A DNA stretch of 64,000 nt from Dehalococcoidia bacterium (GTDB taxonomy: Bacteria > Chloroflexota > Dehalococcoidia > Bin125). This document shows positions 8,558 through 17,216 of the stretch, piece after piece. The stretch lies in assembly GCA_022825265.1 (NCBI GenBank), contig JAJDXE010000013.1, positions 62,001 through 126,000 on the forward strand. Reading direction: 5' to 3'. Below the pieces are notes generated by a model. The model saw nothing but the letters and a program-made list of their open reading frames with translations, made no database searches and was not told the origin of the DNA. Position numbers and translations under genes: made by a program. Within the stretch, counting starts at the first letter, position 1, and each line of letters starts with the position of its first letter.

Positions 8558-9547
8558 ATGTTTCGAACGAGGAACGACTGCGACATGGGTCAAACGCATC
8601 ACGCGCTACACCCATCGCATTTGGATCGAGTGCGGGGCGAAGTGGCCGACACGATTAGAACAGCCACCGACGAGAGCGGTGAGCGTGTCCACATCGACAA
8701 GGCAACGACGGGCCTGCGCTACCGCGGCCTGGGAGCGCACGAGGGCTGCCTGCTATACCCGGTTCACCGAAGCTCCAAGCGCTCTTCGTTTGCTCACCTC
8801 CCAAACCGCGCACACTGTCTGCCGCCGAAGGGCGAATCAGCTGAACACAAGCGGGCAAAAGGGGAATGGGCAGACTATCTCAGGGGTTATCTGAACCCAT
8901 GCACTGGATGCTCCTCGTGGGGTTCAGCCGCTCCGAACCTGCATCTCGCGTCATGCCAGCGGCCGTTCTTCGCTGACATCGCCTGGTTCTGCGACCTATG
9001 TCTGAGGCCTCATCTGTATGAGCTTCCTTCCAGTGCTTCCGATGTAGCCGTCGAGCGAGCATTCCTCGGTGGCGCGGTCCGCCCTGATATCACCATCGTT
9101 GACGGAGACGGCGGAGCGGTTGCCTTCATGGAGTTCAAGAAGTCCCACCTCAGTCCTCGTATCGCCCCACTGGCGCGTGAGCACGCGATCCCTCTGTTTG
9201 TAATCGATGTCTCATGCGAGCAGAACCAGCGGCGACGGCTCTACAACCCAGGAACCCGTTGGTACGACGATGTGGAAGGGCTGGACGACGAAGCGAAGAG
9301 CAAAATGCGTCTTGTGGACGCGTTGCCAGGTACGTACTTCAGCGTGCTGCCAAGTCGGAACGGTAAGGCCGTTCCGACGATGCACCACATCCCGAATCCT
9401 GACGGCGAGGCAATCGACCTTGCGCTCCCAACACCGCACTTCGGCCACTATCTGCTCGCCGATTGGAGCACCCTGGGTTGTGATTCGCAGCAGGTTTGGT
9501 TGGACAAAGCCCTCAGTGCGCCCGGCTTGGAAGAGAACTTGGAGTGA
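8558..9547 (+). CDS. CoiA-like / PD-(D/E)XK nuclease candidate with cysteine-rich insert
   Basis: A protein of 329 residues from ATG 8558. An ATG at 8585 is also possible and has GAGGA upstream. The core reads AVRPDITIVD, then GAVAFMEFKKSH, which has the PD-x(n)-E-x-K spacing of restriction-like endonucleases. Before it, EHKRAKGEWADYLRGY resembles the E..H..AK helix of CoiA-type nucleases. Between these lie cysteine pairs (CTGC, CDLC) that may bind zinc. It sits next to the recombinase and overlaps its longest frame, so it is probable cargo of the element. The substrate is unknown. Confidence 0.45.
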   Translation: MFRTRNDCDMGQTHHALHPSHLDRVRGEVADTIRTATDESGERVHIDKATTGLRYRGLGAHEGCLLYPVHRSSKRSSFAHLPNRAHCLPPKGESAEHKRAKGEWADYLRGYLNPCTGCSSWGSAAPNLHLASCQRPFFADIAWFCDLCLRPHLYELPSSASDVAVERAFLGGAVRPDITIVDGDGGAVAFMEFKKSHLSPRIAPLAREHAIPLFVIDVSCEQNQRRRLYNPGTRWYDDVEGLDDEAKSKMRLVDALPGTYFSVLPSRNGKAVPTMHHIPNPDGEAIDLALPTPHFGHYLLADWSTLGCDSQQVWLDKALSAPGLEENLE

Positions 9548-9555
9548 TCGCAATC

Positions 9556-11145
9556 ATGGAACAGCCAACGCAACCGATTCACGCTGCTCTCTACGCCCGT
9601 GTTTCGAGCGACCGACAGGACGTTGACCTCTCTGTCTCAGCGCAGCTTCGGGCTTTGCGCGACTTTGCGGAGCGCAACGGCTATCTCGTTGTGCGCGAAT
9701 ACATCGACGAGGCGGAGTCGGGGCGCGTCGCCGACCGGCCTCAGTTCCGCAAGATGTTGGACGAAGGCGCCCAAGTCGACGCGCCATTCCAGGAGATCCT
9801 GGTCTGGAAGTTCTCCCGCTTCACCCGCAAGCGCGAGCATGCGGTCGCGTTCAAATCGATGCTGCGCCGGCGCGGGATCCGCGTCACCTCGATCACCGAG
9901 CACGCCGACGACACGCCGACCGGCAAGCTGATGGAAGCGATCATCGAGAGCGTCGACGAGTTCTACTCGGAGAACCTCGCTCAGGAAGTCAAGCGCGGGA
10001 TGCGGGAAGCCGCGTCACGAGGATTCTGGGTCAGCCCCTACGTCCCCTACGGCTATCGGCGAGTTCATGTGCAGGACGGCGCGAAGAAGCGGCCGCGCCT
10101 CGAACTCAATCCCCCTGCCGACTCTGTGGCGCGCAGGATCTTCGACATGGCGCTCGCGGGTGAGAGCGTGCTGGAGATTGCCAGGACCCTGAACGCCGAG
10201 GGCATCCCGAGTCCGCGCGGGAAGAAGTGGCTGAAGACCACGATCCACAAATTGCTGGTCAAAGAGGCGTACACGGGCACCCTGGTCTGGGGTCTCAAGG
10301 ACAAGAGCGGCGCGCCGCCGGTTCGGGTGGAGGGGGCGTTTCCCGCCATCGTGTCGCGAGCGGAGTTCGAGCGGGTCAGTCAGTCATTGCAATCGCGCGC
10401 GCCGGAGCGGGTGCATCCGCGTCAAGCGGCCAGCCGATACCTGCTGAGCGGCCTGGTCCGCTGCGAGCTCTGTCGCAAGGCCCTGACCGCGGCAGAGGCG
10501 AAGGGCGGCAGGTACAGCTACTACGTCTGTCAGTCGATCCTCAACGGCGGCAGTAAGAGCTGCAAAACCCCGAGGTTGAACGCAGATCGCTTCGAACGGC
10601 TGATCATCGATCAGATCAGGGATCACATCCTCACAGAGGGCAATATCCGCGAGTTGGTGAAGATGCTGGACGAGGAGATGGACGGCGTCGCCCGGGAACA
10701 GCGAGAACGGCTGGAGACGATCGAGGCGGAACTGGAAGAGGTGCGGCGGAAGATGGATCGACTCTGGCACATCGTCGAAAGCTCGGACATGGAGGTCAAC
10801 GACATTCTGCCGCGTCTGCGCGTGCATCAGGAGCGCCAAGCGCAGCTAGAAGAATCGGCGGAGGAAGCCCGTTCGGTCCTGGCCGAGCGGCGGGAGTTGC
10901 TGGACAGCGCCGAGGTGGTCGCCAGGTTCGCAGCGGAGATGAGCGAGTTCCTAAAGACCAGCGACGTGACCGAGACGAAGGCGTTCATCCGGTCGTTCGT
11001 CAAACGAATCTCGGTCCGCCCAGGCCGAGCAGTGATCCGCTACACGATTCCGACTCCGCAAGACAGCCCGCTGCGGGGGGCGGATGTAGCGGAGGTGGAA
11101 CTGAGCGAAGGAGTTCGCAGTATGGTGCCGTTTGGTAGGGCATAG
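9556..11145 (+). CDS. Large serine recombinase (site-specific integrase)
   Basis: A protein of about 529 residues from ATG 9556. A longer frame from 9496 overlaps the preceding gene, whereas the ATG directly precedes the canonical N-terminus. The resolvase domain starts ALYARVSSDRQ with the nucleophilic serine in RVSS, followed by DEAESG and FSRFTRKR. A recombinase domain (VPYGYRRV, GIPSPRGKKW) follows, then a zinc ribbon (CELC ... YVC ... C) and a long coiled coil (about residues 380-470). The last codons and the TAG stop lie inside the 3' end of the tRNA-Glu gene on the other strand. This implies integration into that tRNA and makes it the likely integrase of the element to its left. Confidence 0.93.
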   Translation: MEQPTQPIHAALYARVSSDRQDVDLSVSAQLRALRDFAERNGYLVVREYIDEAESGRVADRPQFRKMLDEGAQVDAPFQEILVWKFSRFTRKREHAVAFKSMLRRRGIRVTSITEHADDTPTGKLMEAIIESVDEFYSENLAQEVKRGMREAASRGFWVSPYVPYGYRRVHVQDGAKKRPRLELNPPADSVARRIFDMALAGESVLEIARTLNAEGIPSPRGKKWLKTTIHKLLVKEAYTGTLVWGLKDKSGAPPVRVEGAFPAIVSRAEFERVSQSLQSRAPERVHPRQAASRYLLSGLVRCELCRKALTAAEAKGGRYSYYVCQSILNGGSKSCKTPRLNADRFERLIIDQIRDHILTEGNIRELVKMLDEEMDGVAREQRERLETIEAELEEVRRKMDRLWHIVESSDMEVNDILPRLRVHQERQAQLEESAEEARSVLAERRELLDSAEVVARFAAEMSEFLKTSDVTETKAFIRSFVKRISVRPGRAVIRYTIPTPQDSPLRGADVAEVELSEGVRSMVPFGRA

Positions 11146-11209
11146 GGGATTCGAACCCCTGATCTCCGCCTTGAGAGGGCGGTGTCCTTGGCCGCTAGAC
11201 GAATGCCCC
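11136..11209 (-). tRNA. tRNA-Glu (CTC anticodon)
   Basis: On the minus strand the 7-bp acceptor GGGGCAT pairs with ATGCCCT (first pair a G-U wobble). The anticodon stem CCGCC/GGCGG encloses loop CTCTCAA, giving anticodon CTC. The T arm is GGGG-TTCGAAT-CCCC. A CCA end is encoded at 11133-11135. The 3' end coincides with the recombinase stop codon, so this gene is the probable attachment site. Confidence 0.95.
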
Positions 11210-11239
11210 ACGCGAGATGCGACCGACGACTTTAGCTGG

Positions 11240-11310
11240 CTGGGGATGGAGGATTCGAACCCCCGCTAACTGATCCAGAGTCAGTCGTCCTACCACTAGA
11301 CCAATCCCCA
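11240..11310 (-). tRNA. tRNA-Gln (CTG anticodon)
   Basis: The acceptor TGGGGAT pairs with ATCCCCA. The anticodon stem ACTGA/TCAGT encloses loop CTCTGGA, giving anticodon CTG. The discriminator is G and CCA is encoded at 11237-11239. It lies 30 bp from tRNA-Glu and next to gltX, which may charge both tRNAs in organisms that use the Glu-tRNA(Gln) amidation route. Confidence 0.95.
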
Positions 11311-11330
11311 ACGGGCCTCAGCTTATCACT

Positions 11331-12791
11331 CTAGTCGTCCGGCCTGGCCAGCCGTTCGGCCGCCGCATTGAGCCGTTCGACCGTCAACTCCTGGCCGAGT
11401 GTCTCCAGTGTTTCAAAGAGTGGCGGAGCAATCCGCTTGCCCGTCGTCGCTACCCGAATCGGCGTGAACACAGCCCCCGCCTTCTCACCGCGAGACGTCG
11501 CCAGCTCGCGAAGCGTCGATTCCAGCACCGGCGTCGTCCACTGAGACGGCTCAATCTCCCGCAACGCGGCCAGCGACGCCTCCACCGACTCAAGCGCCGC
11601 CCACGGCTTGTTCTTGTACCCGCGTCCCATCAACTCGGCGTTGGCATAATCCAGCGGTCCCTCGGAAAAAAAGAAATCGGTGTAGTCGGCGAACTCGGGT
11701 AGGAGCTTGACCCGCTCCTGGATGTCGGGCGCGATTGGAATCAGAGTGTCCAGCGCGTCGTCATCGATCGAGCGCCCGATCCTCGCCTCGAGGTACGGAC
11801 GACCTCGACGCAGAAAGTCCCCAGGCTCCAGGTCGCGGATGTAGCGAGCGTTCATCTCACGCAGACGTTCAATGTCGAACATCGCCGACGCCAGCCCCAG
11901 CCCGTCGAGGTCGAACGACTGCGAAATCTCATCGCGCGACATGATCGTCGTGGTTTCATCCTTGGACCAGCCAAGCAGCGCGAGGAAATTGAGCAACGCC
12001 TCGGGCAGGAACCCCTCTTCGGCGTACTGCCGGATCGAGGTCGCGCCGTGCCGCTTGGACAGCTTGCCTTTGTCAGGGCCGCGAATGATCGGAATGTGAA
12101 CCCAGGCCGGCTCATCCCAACCGAGCGCGGCGTAGGTCTGGACGTGACGAGGCGCCGACGACAGCCACTCCTCGCCCCGAATCACGTGCGTGATCTCCAT
12201 CAAGTGGTCGTCCACGACCGACGCTAGGTGATACGTCGGAAAGCCGTCCCGCTTGAGCAGCACATGGTCGTCCAGCAGCGAGTTCTGGAACGAGACATCG
12301 CCGCGTAGGTAGTCGTTGACGATCGTGTCGCCGGACAGCGGCATCCCGAGTCGGACGACATGCGGTTCGTCGCCAGGGAGCCTCAGTTCCCGACAGCGGC
12401 GGTCATACCCAGGCGGTTGTTTCGCCTGCTGCTGTGACTTGCGCAGCGCGGCCAATCGCTCGGGGCTGCAATTGCAGCGATAGGCCTTGCCCTCGTCAAC
12501 CAACCGGTGGGCCGCTTCGACATACATCGGCAACCGCTCCGACTGCCGGTACGGACCGTACGGTCCGCCGATGCCCGGTCCCTCATCCCAGTCCAGACCG
12601 AGCCAGGTCAGCGCGTCGAGAATCAGTTGCTCGGTCCCCTCGACCGCGCGCGACTGATCAGTGTCCTCGATCCGGACGATGAACTGTCCGCCGAAGCGTC
12701 TCGCCAGCAGCCAGTCGAATAGCGCGGTGCGGATATTGCCGACATGCGGCTCGCCGGTCGGGGAGGGTCCGTAGCGAACGCGGACACTCAT
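11331..12791 (-). CDS. gltX: Glutamate--tRNA ligase
   Basis: A protein of 486 residues, normal for bacterial GluRS. The N-terminus carries the class I HIGH-like motif (PSPTGEPHVGNIRTALF) and the KMSKS-like motif is KLSKRHGATSI near residue 250. It attaches glutamate to tRNA in the cytoplasm. Both tRNA-Glu and tRNA-Gln lie directly downstream on the same strand. The cysteines of the zinc-binding loop are partly kept (CNCSPE ... CREL). Confidence 0.97.
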   Translation of the reverse strand: MSVRVRYGPSPTGEPHVGNIRTALFDWLLARRFGGQFIVRIEDTDQSRAVEGTEQLILDALTWLGLDWDEGPGIGGPYGPYRQSERLPMYVEAAHRLVDEGKAYRCNCSPERLAALRKSQQQAKQPPGYDRRCRELRLPGDEPHVVRLGMPLSGDTIVNDYLRGDVSFQNSLLDDHVLLKRDGFPTYHLASVVDDHLMEITHVIRGEEWLSSAPRHVQTYAALGWDEPAWVHIPIIRGPDKGKLSKRHGATSIRQYAEEGFLPEALLNFLALLGWSKDETTTIMSRDEISQSFDLDGLGLASAMFDIERLREMNARYIRDLEPGDFLRRGRPYLEARIGRSIDDDALDTLIPIAPDIQERVKLLPEFADYTDFFFSEGPLDYANAELMGRGYKNKPWAALESVEASLAALREIEPSQWTTPVLESTLRELATSRGEKAGAVFTPIRVATTGKRIAPPLFETLETLGQELTVERLNAAAERLARPDD

Positions 12792-12815
12792 GAGCAGCTC
12801 TCCGGATTGAAGCGA

Positions 12816-13874
12816 TTAGCGGATGTGTTGAGTCCGCCGCCGACCCTTGCGCCGACTTGAGCGCGAGGCCGAGCGGGATTGCCGTTTCACATTATCAGTC
12901 GAACCCCGCTGCGCGTTCGGTCCGGGCTGGTCGCCGAGCAGCAGCTCGCCCTCGCGCAAATGATCGAGCAGGCTGCGGAAGTCGGCCGGCGGGTCGGCCT
13001 CAAGCGTGAGCGGTTCATCAGTCGCCGGATGGCGAATCGTGAGTTGCCTCGCGTGCAACGCCTGTCGCTCGATCAGCGGCGTCCGCAGTCCGTACATGGC
13101 GTCGCCGGCGATCGGATGTCCAACAGCCGCGAGATGAACACGGATCTGGTGGGTGCGACCGGTGATCAGTTTGCATTCGAGCAGCGAGGCATCGCTGAAT
13201 CGCTCGACGGTTTCGTAGCCGGTCTGGGACGGTCTGGCCCGGTCGAGGATGGCCATGCGCCGAGGATCGGCGGGATCGCGGCCGATCGGCGCGTCGATCA
13301 GTCCAGCCGGCGGATCGGGCGCGCCAACGGTGACGGCCAGATAGCGCTTGTCCATGGTCCGCTCCCGCAGTTGATCCCGCAGCGAACGCAGCGCGTCGGC
13401 GGTCTTGGCGATCATCAGTAGACCGGTCGTATCCCGGTCCAGTCGATGTACCAGCCCCGGCCTCAGTGGATCAGCCTCAGCCTCCCCATCGGCGATCTTC
13501 AAGACCTCCGGCCAGCGGTTGAGCACCGCCGCGATCAGCGTCGGCTGCGTTTCCCCCGGCGCAGGATGGACGGTCAGGCCGGCCGGTTTGTCGATCACCG
13601 CGAGATGCTCATCCTCGTAGACAATCCGCAACTCGATCTCCGCCGCGTCTTCGACCGGCCCAGCCTCACGCGGATAGATCGCCACGAGATCGCCGAAACT
13701 CAGCTTGTACGCAGGACGCTCAAGCGACCCGTCAATCCGCACCAGACCGTCGTCGATCAGGTGACGAGCCTGGTTGCGGGAAGCGCCGTCCAGCCGACGG
13801 GCCAGGAACTGATCCAGCCGCTCGCCGTCCTGGTCGGCCATCAGCTCCAGCGCCGGAGTCGGTTGGTCGGTCAT
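12816..13874 (-). CDS. rluD: RluA-family large-subunit 23S rRNA pseudouridine synthase
   Basis: A protein of 352 residues with an N-terminal S4 RNA-binding domain (ERLDQFLARRLDG...ARHLIDDGLVRIDG), then the pseudouridine synthase core with the catalytic Asp motif HRLDRDTTGLL and the GRTHQIRVHL motif. The C-terminus has an arginine/serine-rich basic tail (about 25 residues) not typical of RluD, which may help bind RNA. It overlaps lspA by four bases (ATGA), indicating translational coupling; this pair is common in bacteria. Assignment to RluD rather than another RluA-type enzyme is by architecture and context. Confidence 0.9.
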   Translation of the reverse strand: MTDQPTPALELMADQDGERLDQFLARRLDGASRNQARHLIDDGLVRIDGSLERPAYKLSFGDLVAIYPREAGPVEDAAEIELRIVYEDEHLAVIDKPAGLTVHPAPGETQPTLIAAVLNRWPEVLKIADGEAEADPLRPGLVHRLDRDTTGLLMIAKTADALRSLRDQLRERTMDKRYLAVTVGAPDPPAGLIDAPIGRDPADPRRMAILDRARPSQTGYETVERFSDASLLECKLITGRTHQIRVHLAAVGHPIAGDAMYGLRTPLIERQALHARQLTIRHPATDEPLTLEADPPADFRSLLDHLREGELLLGDQPGPNAQRGSTDNVKRQSRSASRSSRRKGRRRTQHIR

Positions 13875-14407
13875 GGCGATCGAGGGTTACGTTTGATCAG
13901 GTCGCTGAACAGCAGCGCAATCACGATCGCGGCGACGCCGACATTGATCGCCGCATCGGCCACATTGAAGGCCGGGAAGTGGATGAAATCGATGAAGTCG
14001 GTCACATGCCCTTGGTAGATCCGGTCGAGCAGATTGCCGATTGCCCCACCCAAAATCAGCGCCAGCCCGCTCCGAATCAGCCAGTGATCCATCGGCGGAA
14101 AGAAGTAATAGATCGCGACCACCCCGATGGCGACAACCGCCGAGACCGCGAGCACCGTGTTCTGCCCACCAAAGATCCCGAATGCGCCGCCGTCGTTAGC
14201 GATGTGCGAAAAGGCGAAGAACTCGGCCAACCATTCCTTGTCGCCGAGCTCGATCGTCTGGCGCAAGATGACCTTGGTGATCTGGTCAAAGACAACCACC
14301 AACACAGCCAACAGGATGAACCGGCGATGAGAGCGACGGTGTTTGGGCTGCTCGGCAATCGGTTCGGGCGCTGGATCGCTCTGAATCTCGGGCATCAGAT
14401 CGGCCAT
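13871..14407 (-). CDS. lspA: Lipoprotein signal peptidase (signal peptidase II)
   Basis: A protein of 178 residues with four predicted membrane spans. Conserved boxes are NDGGAFGIFGG and GNLLDRIYQGHVTDFIDF, which supply the two catalytic aspartates. The N-terminus has a ~28-residue soluble extension (PAPEPIAEQPKHRRSHRR) before the first span. It cleaves signal peptides from diacylglyceryl-modified prolipoproteins, the product of Lgt (25084-26010). Confidence 0.96.
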   Translation of the reverse strand: MADLMPEIQSDPAPEPIAEQPKHRRSHRRFILLAVLVVVFDQITKVILRQTIELGDKEWLAEFFAFSHIANDGGAFGIFGGQNTVLAVSAVVAIGVVAIYYFFPPMDHWLIRSGLALILGGAIGNLLDRIYQGHVTDFIDFIHFPAFNVADAAINVGVAAIVIALLFSDLIKRNPRSP

Positions 14408-14492
14408 ACATCGAGATTACACGCGAAGCCCAGGGATTCGGATAATCTGGTCATGTTGTGCGCCGACGTGAGCGTTCTGGAGGAGCAGGCTT

Positions 14493-15113
14493 GTGAGCGA
14501 GATTCTGACCGGAGTGCCGTTCTCGGAGTTGCAGCGGCAGCGCAAGGAAACCGGACACGATCGATTGCCACCGGGTCAGCGACTGATCCGCGAATGGCCG
14601 GTCCTGACCTACGGCGGCACGCCCGTCGTCGAGACCAAGGACTGGAACCTGCAGGTCTGGGGCGAGGTCGAACAGGAGCGGATCCTCTCCTACGAGCAGT
14701 TCGCCGAGATCGGCGTCTCACAGAAGCTGAACGACATTCACTGCGTGACTCATTGGTCTCGCTACGACAACACTTGGGACGGCGTGTTGTTCTCGGACCT
14801 GTTCGAAGCGCTCGGGGTCAAAGACTCGGCGACACACGTGATGTTCCACTGCTACGGCGGCTACACGGCGAATGTGCCGATGGCGGACATCCGCGCCGAC
14901 GATCACGCCATGCTCGCCATCGCCCACGACGGCAAACCCCTCGACCCCATGCACGGTGGCCCGGTCCGCGCCGTCATCCCCTCGCTCTATTTCTGGAAGT
15001 CGGCGAAGTGGGTGGGCGGCCTCGAGTTCATGAATCGCGACGCCCCCGGCTTCTGGGAAATGTACGGCTACCACATGCACGGCGACCCCTGGCGCGAAGA
15101 ACGCTACGGCTAG
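14493..15113 (+). CDS. Molybdopterin-dependent oxidoreductase (sulfite-oxidase fold)
   Basis: A protein of 206 residues from GTG 14493. It shows the sulfite oxidase/MsrP molybdopterin domain: WNLQVWGEV, the Mo-ligand cysteine region DIHCVTHWSRYDNTWDGV, the HCYGGYTANVP stretch, HGGPVRAVIP and WKSAKWVGGLEFM. No Tat signal or membrane segment is visible, so it is probably cytoplasmic, unlike MsrP. The substrate is not predictable. It is transcribed divergently from lspA. Confidence 0.85.
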   Translation: MSEILTGVPFSELQRQRKETGHDRLPPGQRLIREWPVLTYGGTPVVETKDWNLQVWGEVEQERILSYEQFAEIGVSQKLNDIHCVTHWSRYDNTWDGVLFSDLFEALGVKDSATHVMFHCYGGYTANVPMADIRADDHAMLAIAHDGKPLDPMHGGPVRAVIPSLYFWKSAKWVGGLEFMNRDAPGFWEMYGYHMHGDPWREERYG

Positions 15114-15120
15114 GCCCAGC

Positions 15121-15777
15121 ATGACCCGGCATGGATGTGACATGACCAGCGTCAATGAAGCGACCGCGGTCTATGAGTGGGCGCCCGCGATCCCTCAGGA
15201 GATCGAAGGGCAACTGCTGATCGATTTGCCCGATGGGTTCGAGCTCACGGAGGACTGGTGGGAGGAGACCCGCGAAGCCAATCGTCACGCGCGCATCGAG
15301 CTGATGCCAAACGGAAAGCTGCGCTGCGCCATGGTGTCTTGGGAGGGCTCTGCGTTCACATTCAGAATGTCTATCGAAGTTGGTCTCTGGGTCCGCGGCC
15401 CTGGTGGAGGCCAGGGATTCGACAGCGCTGGTGGATACGATCTGCCTGCCGGATTCCGTAAGTTCCCCGACGGATCGTGGGTTTCGCCTGAGCGCATGCC
15501 CCAGGCAGAGCGACCGTATCGAGGCCCCTACGCCGTGATTCCCGACCTGATCTGGGAAGTTCGCTCACCGGGTCAATCCCTCGCCCAGCAGCAAGAAAAG
15601 ATGGTCGAGTGGATCGAAGGCGGCGTGCGCCTCGGTTGGCTGATCGACCCCTTCGAACGCAAAGTCTGGATCTACCGGCAGAACGGCGACGTCGAGGAAC
15701 TCGACGATCCCACAGAACTCTCCGGCGAAGACGTATGTAGCGGCCTTGTTATCGATATGTCTCAGGTCTGGGATTGA
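15121..15777 (+). CDS. Uma2-family (DUF820) putative endonuclease
   Basis: A protein of 218 residues from ATG 15121; an internal ATG at 15142 is a plausible alternative. The pattern ARIELMPNGKL, PDLIWEVRSPGQSLAQQQEKMVEWIEGGVRLGWLIDP matches the Uma2 PD-(D/E)XK-like fold with its C-terminal G-V-x-x-x-W-x-I-D-P signature. These proteins occur as scattered singletons and their biological role is unsettled. It starts 8 bp after the oxidoreductase stop. Confidence 0.85.
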   Translation: MTRHGCDMTSVNEATAVYEWAPAIPQEIEGQLLIDLPDGFELTEDWWEETREANRHARIELMPNGKLRCAMVSWEGSAFTFRMSIEVGLWVRGPGGGQGFDSAGGYDLPAGFRKFPDGSWVSPERMPQAERPYRGPYAVIPDLIWEVRSPGQSLAQQQEKMVEWIEGGVRLGWLIDPFERKVWIYRQNGDVEELDDPTELSGEDVCSGLVIDMSQVWD

Positions 15778-15805
15778 CGCCCGCCGCTGTTGTACGATTT
15801 CGACA

Positions 15806-15877
15806 ATGACCACGCGCACGACCGCCGATGTGATGATGCTGGGCCGCATGGCGATGCCCGAGGTCCTGCCTCGCTAG
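15806..15877 (+). CDS. Possible 23-residue leader peptide upstream of thrC
   Basis: ATG 15806 opens a 23-codon frame ending at TAG 15875-15877. It begins MTTRTT (four threonine codons in the first six) and has five methionines in all. There is no ribosome-binding site. A TTGACG (15774-15779) and a TACGAT (15793-15798, ending seven bases before the ATG) suggest a leaderless transcript, although their 13-bp spacing is short. The last codons form the 5' arm of the stem described at 15862-15947. Threonine codons ahead of threonine synthase fit attenuation, but this is inference. Confidence 0.4.
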   Translation: MTTRTTADVMMLGRMAMPEVLPR

Positions 15878-15947
15878 CACCTCGTGACCGGGGCGCGGCG
15901 AGGGAGGACCCACACGTTCCCGCTCCGCCGACCGTCCCCTGCTAGCG
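15862..15947 (+). promoter_or_regulatory. Structured leader RNA with two mutually exclusive stems upstream of thrC
   Basis: Arm 15862-15874 pairs with 15898-15910 over 13 bp with one mismatch and a 23-nt loop. The overlapping segment CGCTAGCA (15872-15879) can instead pair perfectly with TGCTAGCG (15940-15947). The two pairings exclude each other because they share 15872-15874. The TAG of the leader frame lies in this switch segment. No U-run terminator follows, so any control could act on translation. I do not recognise a known riboswitch core. Confidence 0.45.
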
Positions 15948-15963
15948 AAAGACCCAACCGACC

Positions 15964-17214
15964 ATGACCTATGCCACCTGCCTCGCCTGTCGCGAGTGCG
16001 GCCGTGAGTTCCCGCTCGAACCGCTCCACGTCTGCGACTTCTGCTTCGGCCCCCTCGAAGTCGCCTACGACCACGACGGCATCCAATCCAGGATCACGCG
16101 CGAACGAATCGAATCTGGCCCACGCTCGATCTGGCGATACATCGACCTCCTCCCCGTTGACGAAGACTTCATCGTCGACCTCAACGTCGGCTGGACCCCG
16201 CTGCTCAAGGCCGAGCGGCTCGCCGAGCGGCTGGGCATGCGCGAGCTCTGGATCAAGAACGACACCTGCAACCCGTCCTGGTCATTCAAAGACCGGGTCG
16301 TCGCAGTCGCCTCCTCGCGCGCCCGCCAGCTCGGATTCCAAACTCTCGCCTGCGCCTCGACCGGCAACCTCGCCAACTCCGTCTCCGCCCACGCGGCCCG
16401 AGCCGGCATGGACGCCATCGTCTTCATCCCCCACGACCTCGAAGCCGGCAAAGTCCTCGGCTCTGCCGTCTACAACCCAACCATCGTCTCGGTCAACGGC
16501 TCCTACGACGACGTCAACCGCCTCTGCTCCGAGCTCGCCGACAACCGACAGTGGGCGTTCGTCAACATTAATGTGCGCCCCTACTACGCCGAGGGCTCGC
16601 GCACGCTGGCCTACGAAGTCGCCGAACAACTCGGCTGGCGAGCCCCCCGACAGGTCGTCGCGCCGATGGCCTCGGGCTCGCTCTTCACCAAGATCCACAA
16701 GGGCTTCCAGGAGTTCCAGCGCTACGGCCTGATCGAGGAAACGCCGGTCCGCATGATCGGCGCGCAGGCCGAGGGCTGTTCGCCAATCACCACCGCCTGG
16801 CGCAACGAGACCACTAACATCCGCCCGGTCAAGCCCGACACGATCGCCAAGTCGCTGGCGATCGGCAACCCCGCCGACGGCTACTACGCCCTCAAGACCA
16901 TGAAGCGCACCGACGGCGGAGCGACCGCCGTCACCGACCCCGAGGTCGTCGAAGGCATCCGGATGCTTGCTGAGTGCGAAGGCGTCTTCGCCGAGACCGC
17001 CGGCGGCGTCACCATCGCCGGCCTCCGACAGGCAATCGCCAACGAACAGATCGACCCCGACGAACCGACCGTCGCCTTCATCACTGGAGGCGGTCTCAAG
17101 ACCGCCGATGCCGTGGTCGAGCACGTCACCCAGCCGATCCCTGTCGAGGGTACCCTGCAGTCATTCGAGGAAGCCTTCGCCGAGGCGCCCGAGCCTGTCG
17201 GCGTAGGAGGCTAG
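15964..17214 (+). CDS. thrC: Threonine synthase
   Basis: A protein of 416 residues, fold type II PLP enzyme. The N-terminus carries a small cysteine ribbon (CLACRECGREF ... CDFCFGPL). The PLP lysine is in SWSFKDRVV, the phosphate loop region is ASTGNLANS, and ITGGGLKTAD lies near the end. It converts O-phosphohomoserine to threonine. A NIL-domain gene follows 2 bp downstream with its Shine-Dalgarno inside the thrC stop region. Confidence 0.92.
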   Translation: MTYATCLACRECGREFPLEPLHVCDFCFGPLEVAYDHDGIQSRITRERIESGPRSIWRYIDLLPVDEDFIVDLNVGWTPLLKAERLAERLGMRELWIKNDTCNPSWSFKDRVVAVASSRARQLGFQTLACASTGNLANSVSAHAARAGMDAIVFIPHDLEAGKVLGSAVYNPTIVSVNGSYDDVNRLCSELADNRQWAFVNINVRPYYAEGSRTLAYEVAEQLGWRAPRQVVAPMASGSLFTKIHKGFQEFQRYGLIEETPVRMIGAQAEGCSPITTAWRNETTNIRPVKPDTIAKSLAIGNPADGYYALKTMKRTDGGATAVTDPEVVEGIRMLAECEGVFAETAGGVTIAGLRQAIANEQIDPDEPTVAFITGGGLKTADAVVEHVTQPIPVEGTLQSFEEAFAEAPEPVGVGG

Positions 17215-17216
17215 CT

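Noticed and set aside
1..11136. A second tRNA-Glu 3' fragment marking the left end of the element
   Set aside because: No copy of the T-arm and acceptor sequence is visible between position 1 and 11136, so the left boundary cannot be placed.
15878..15963. SAM or other known riboswitch upstream of thrC
   Set aside because: The conserved cores of S-box and related aptamers are not present. Only generic alternative stems are supported.
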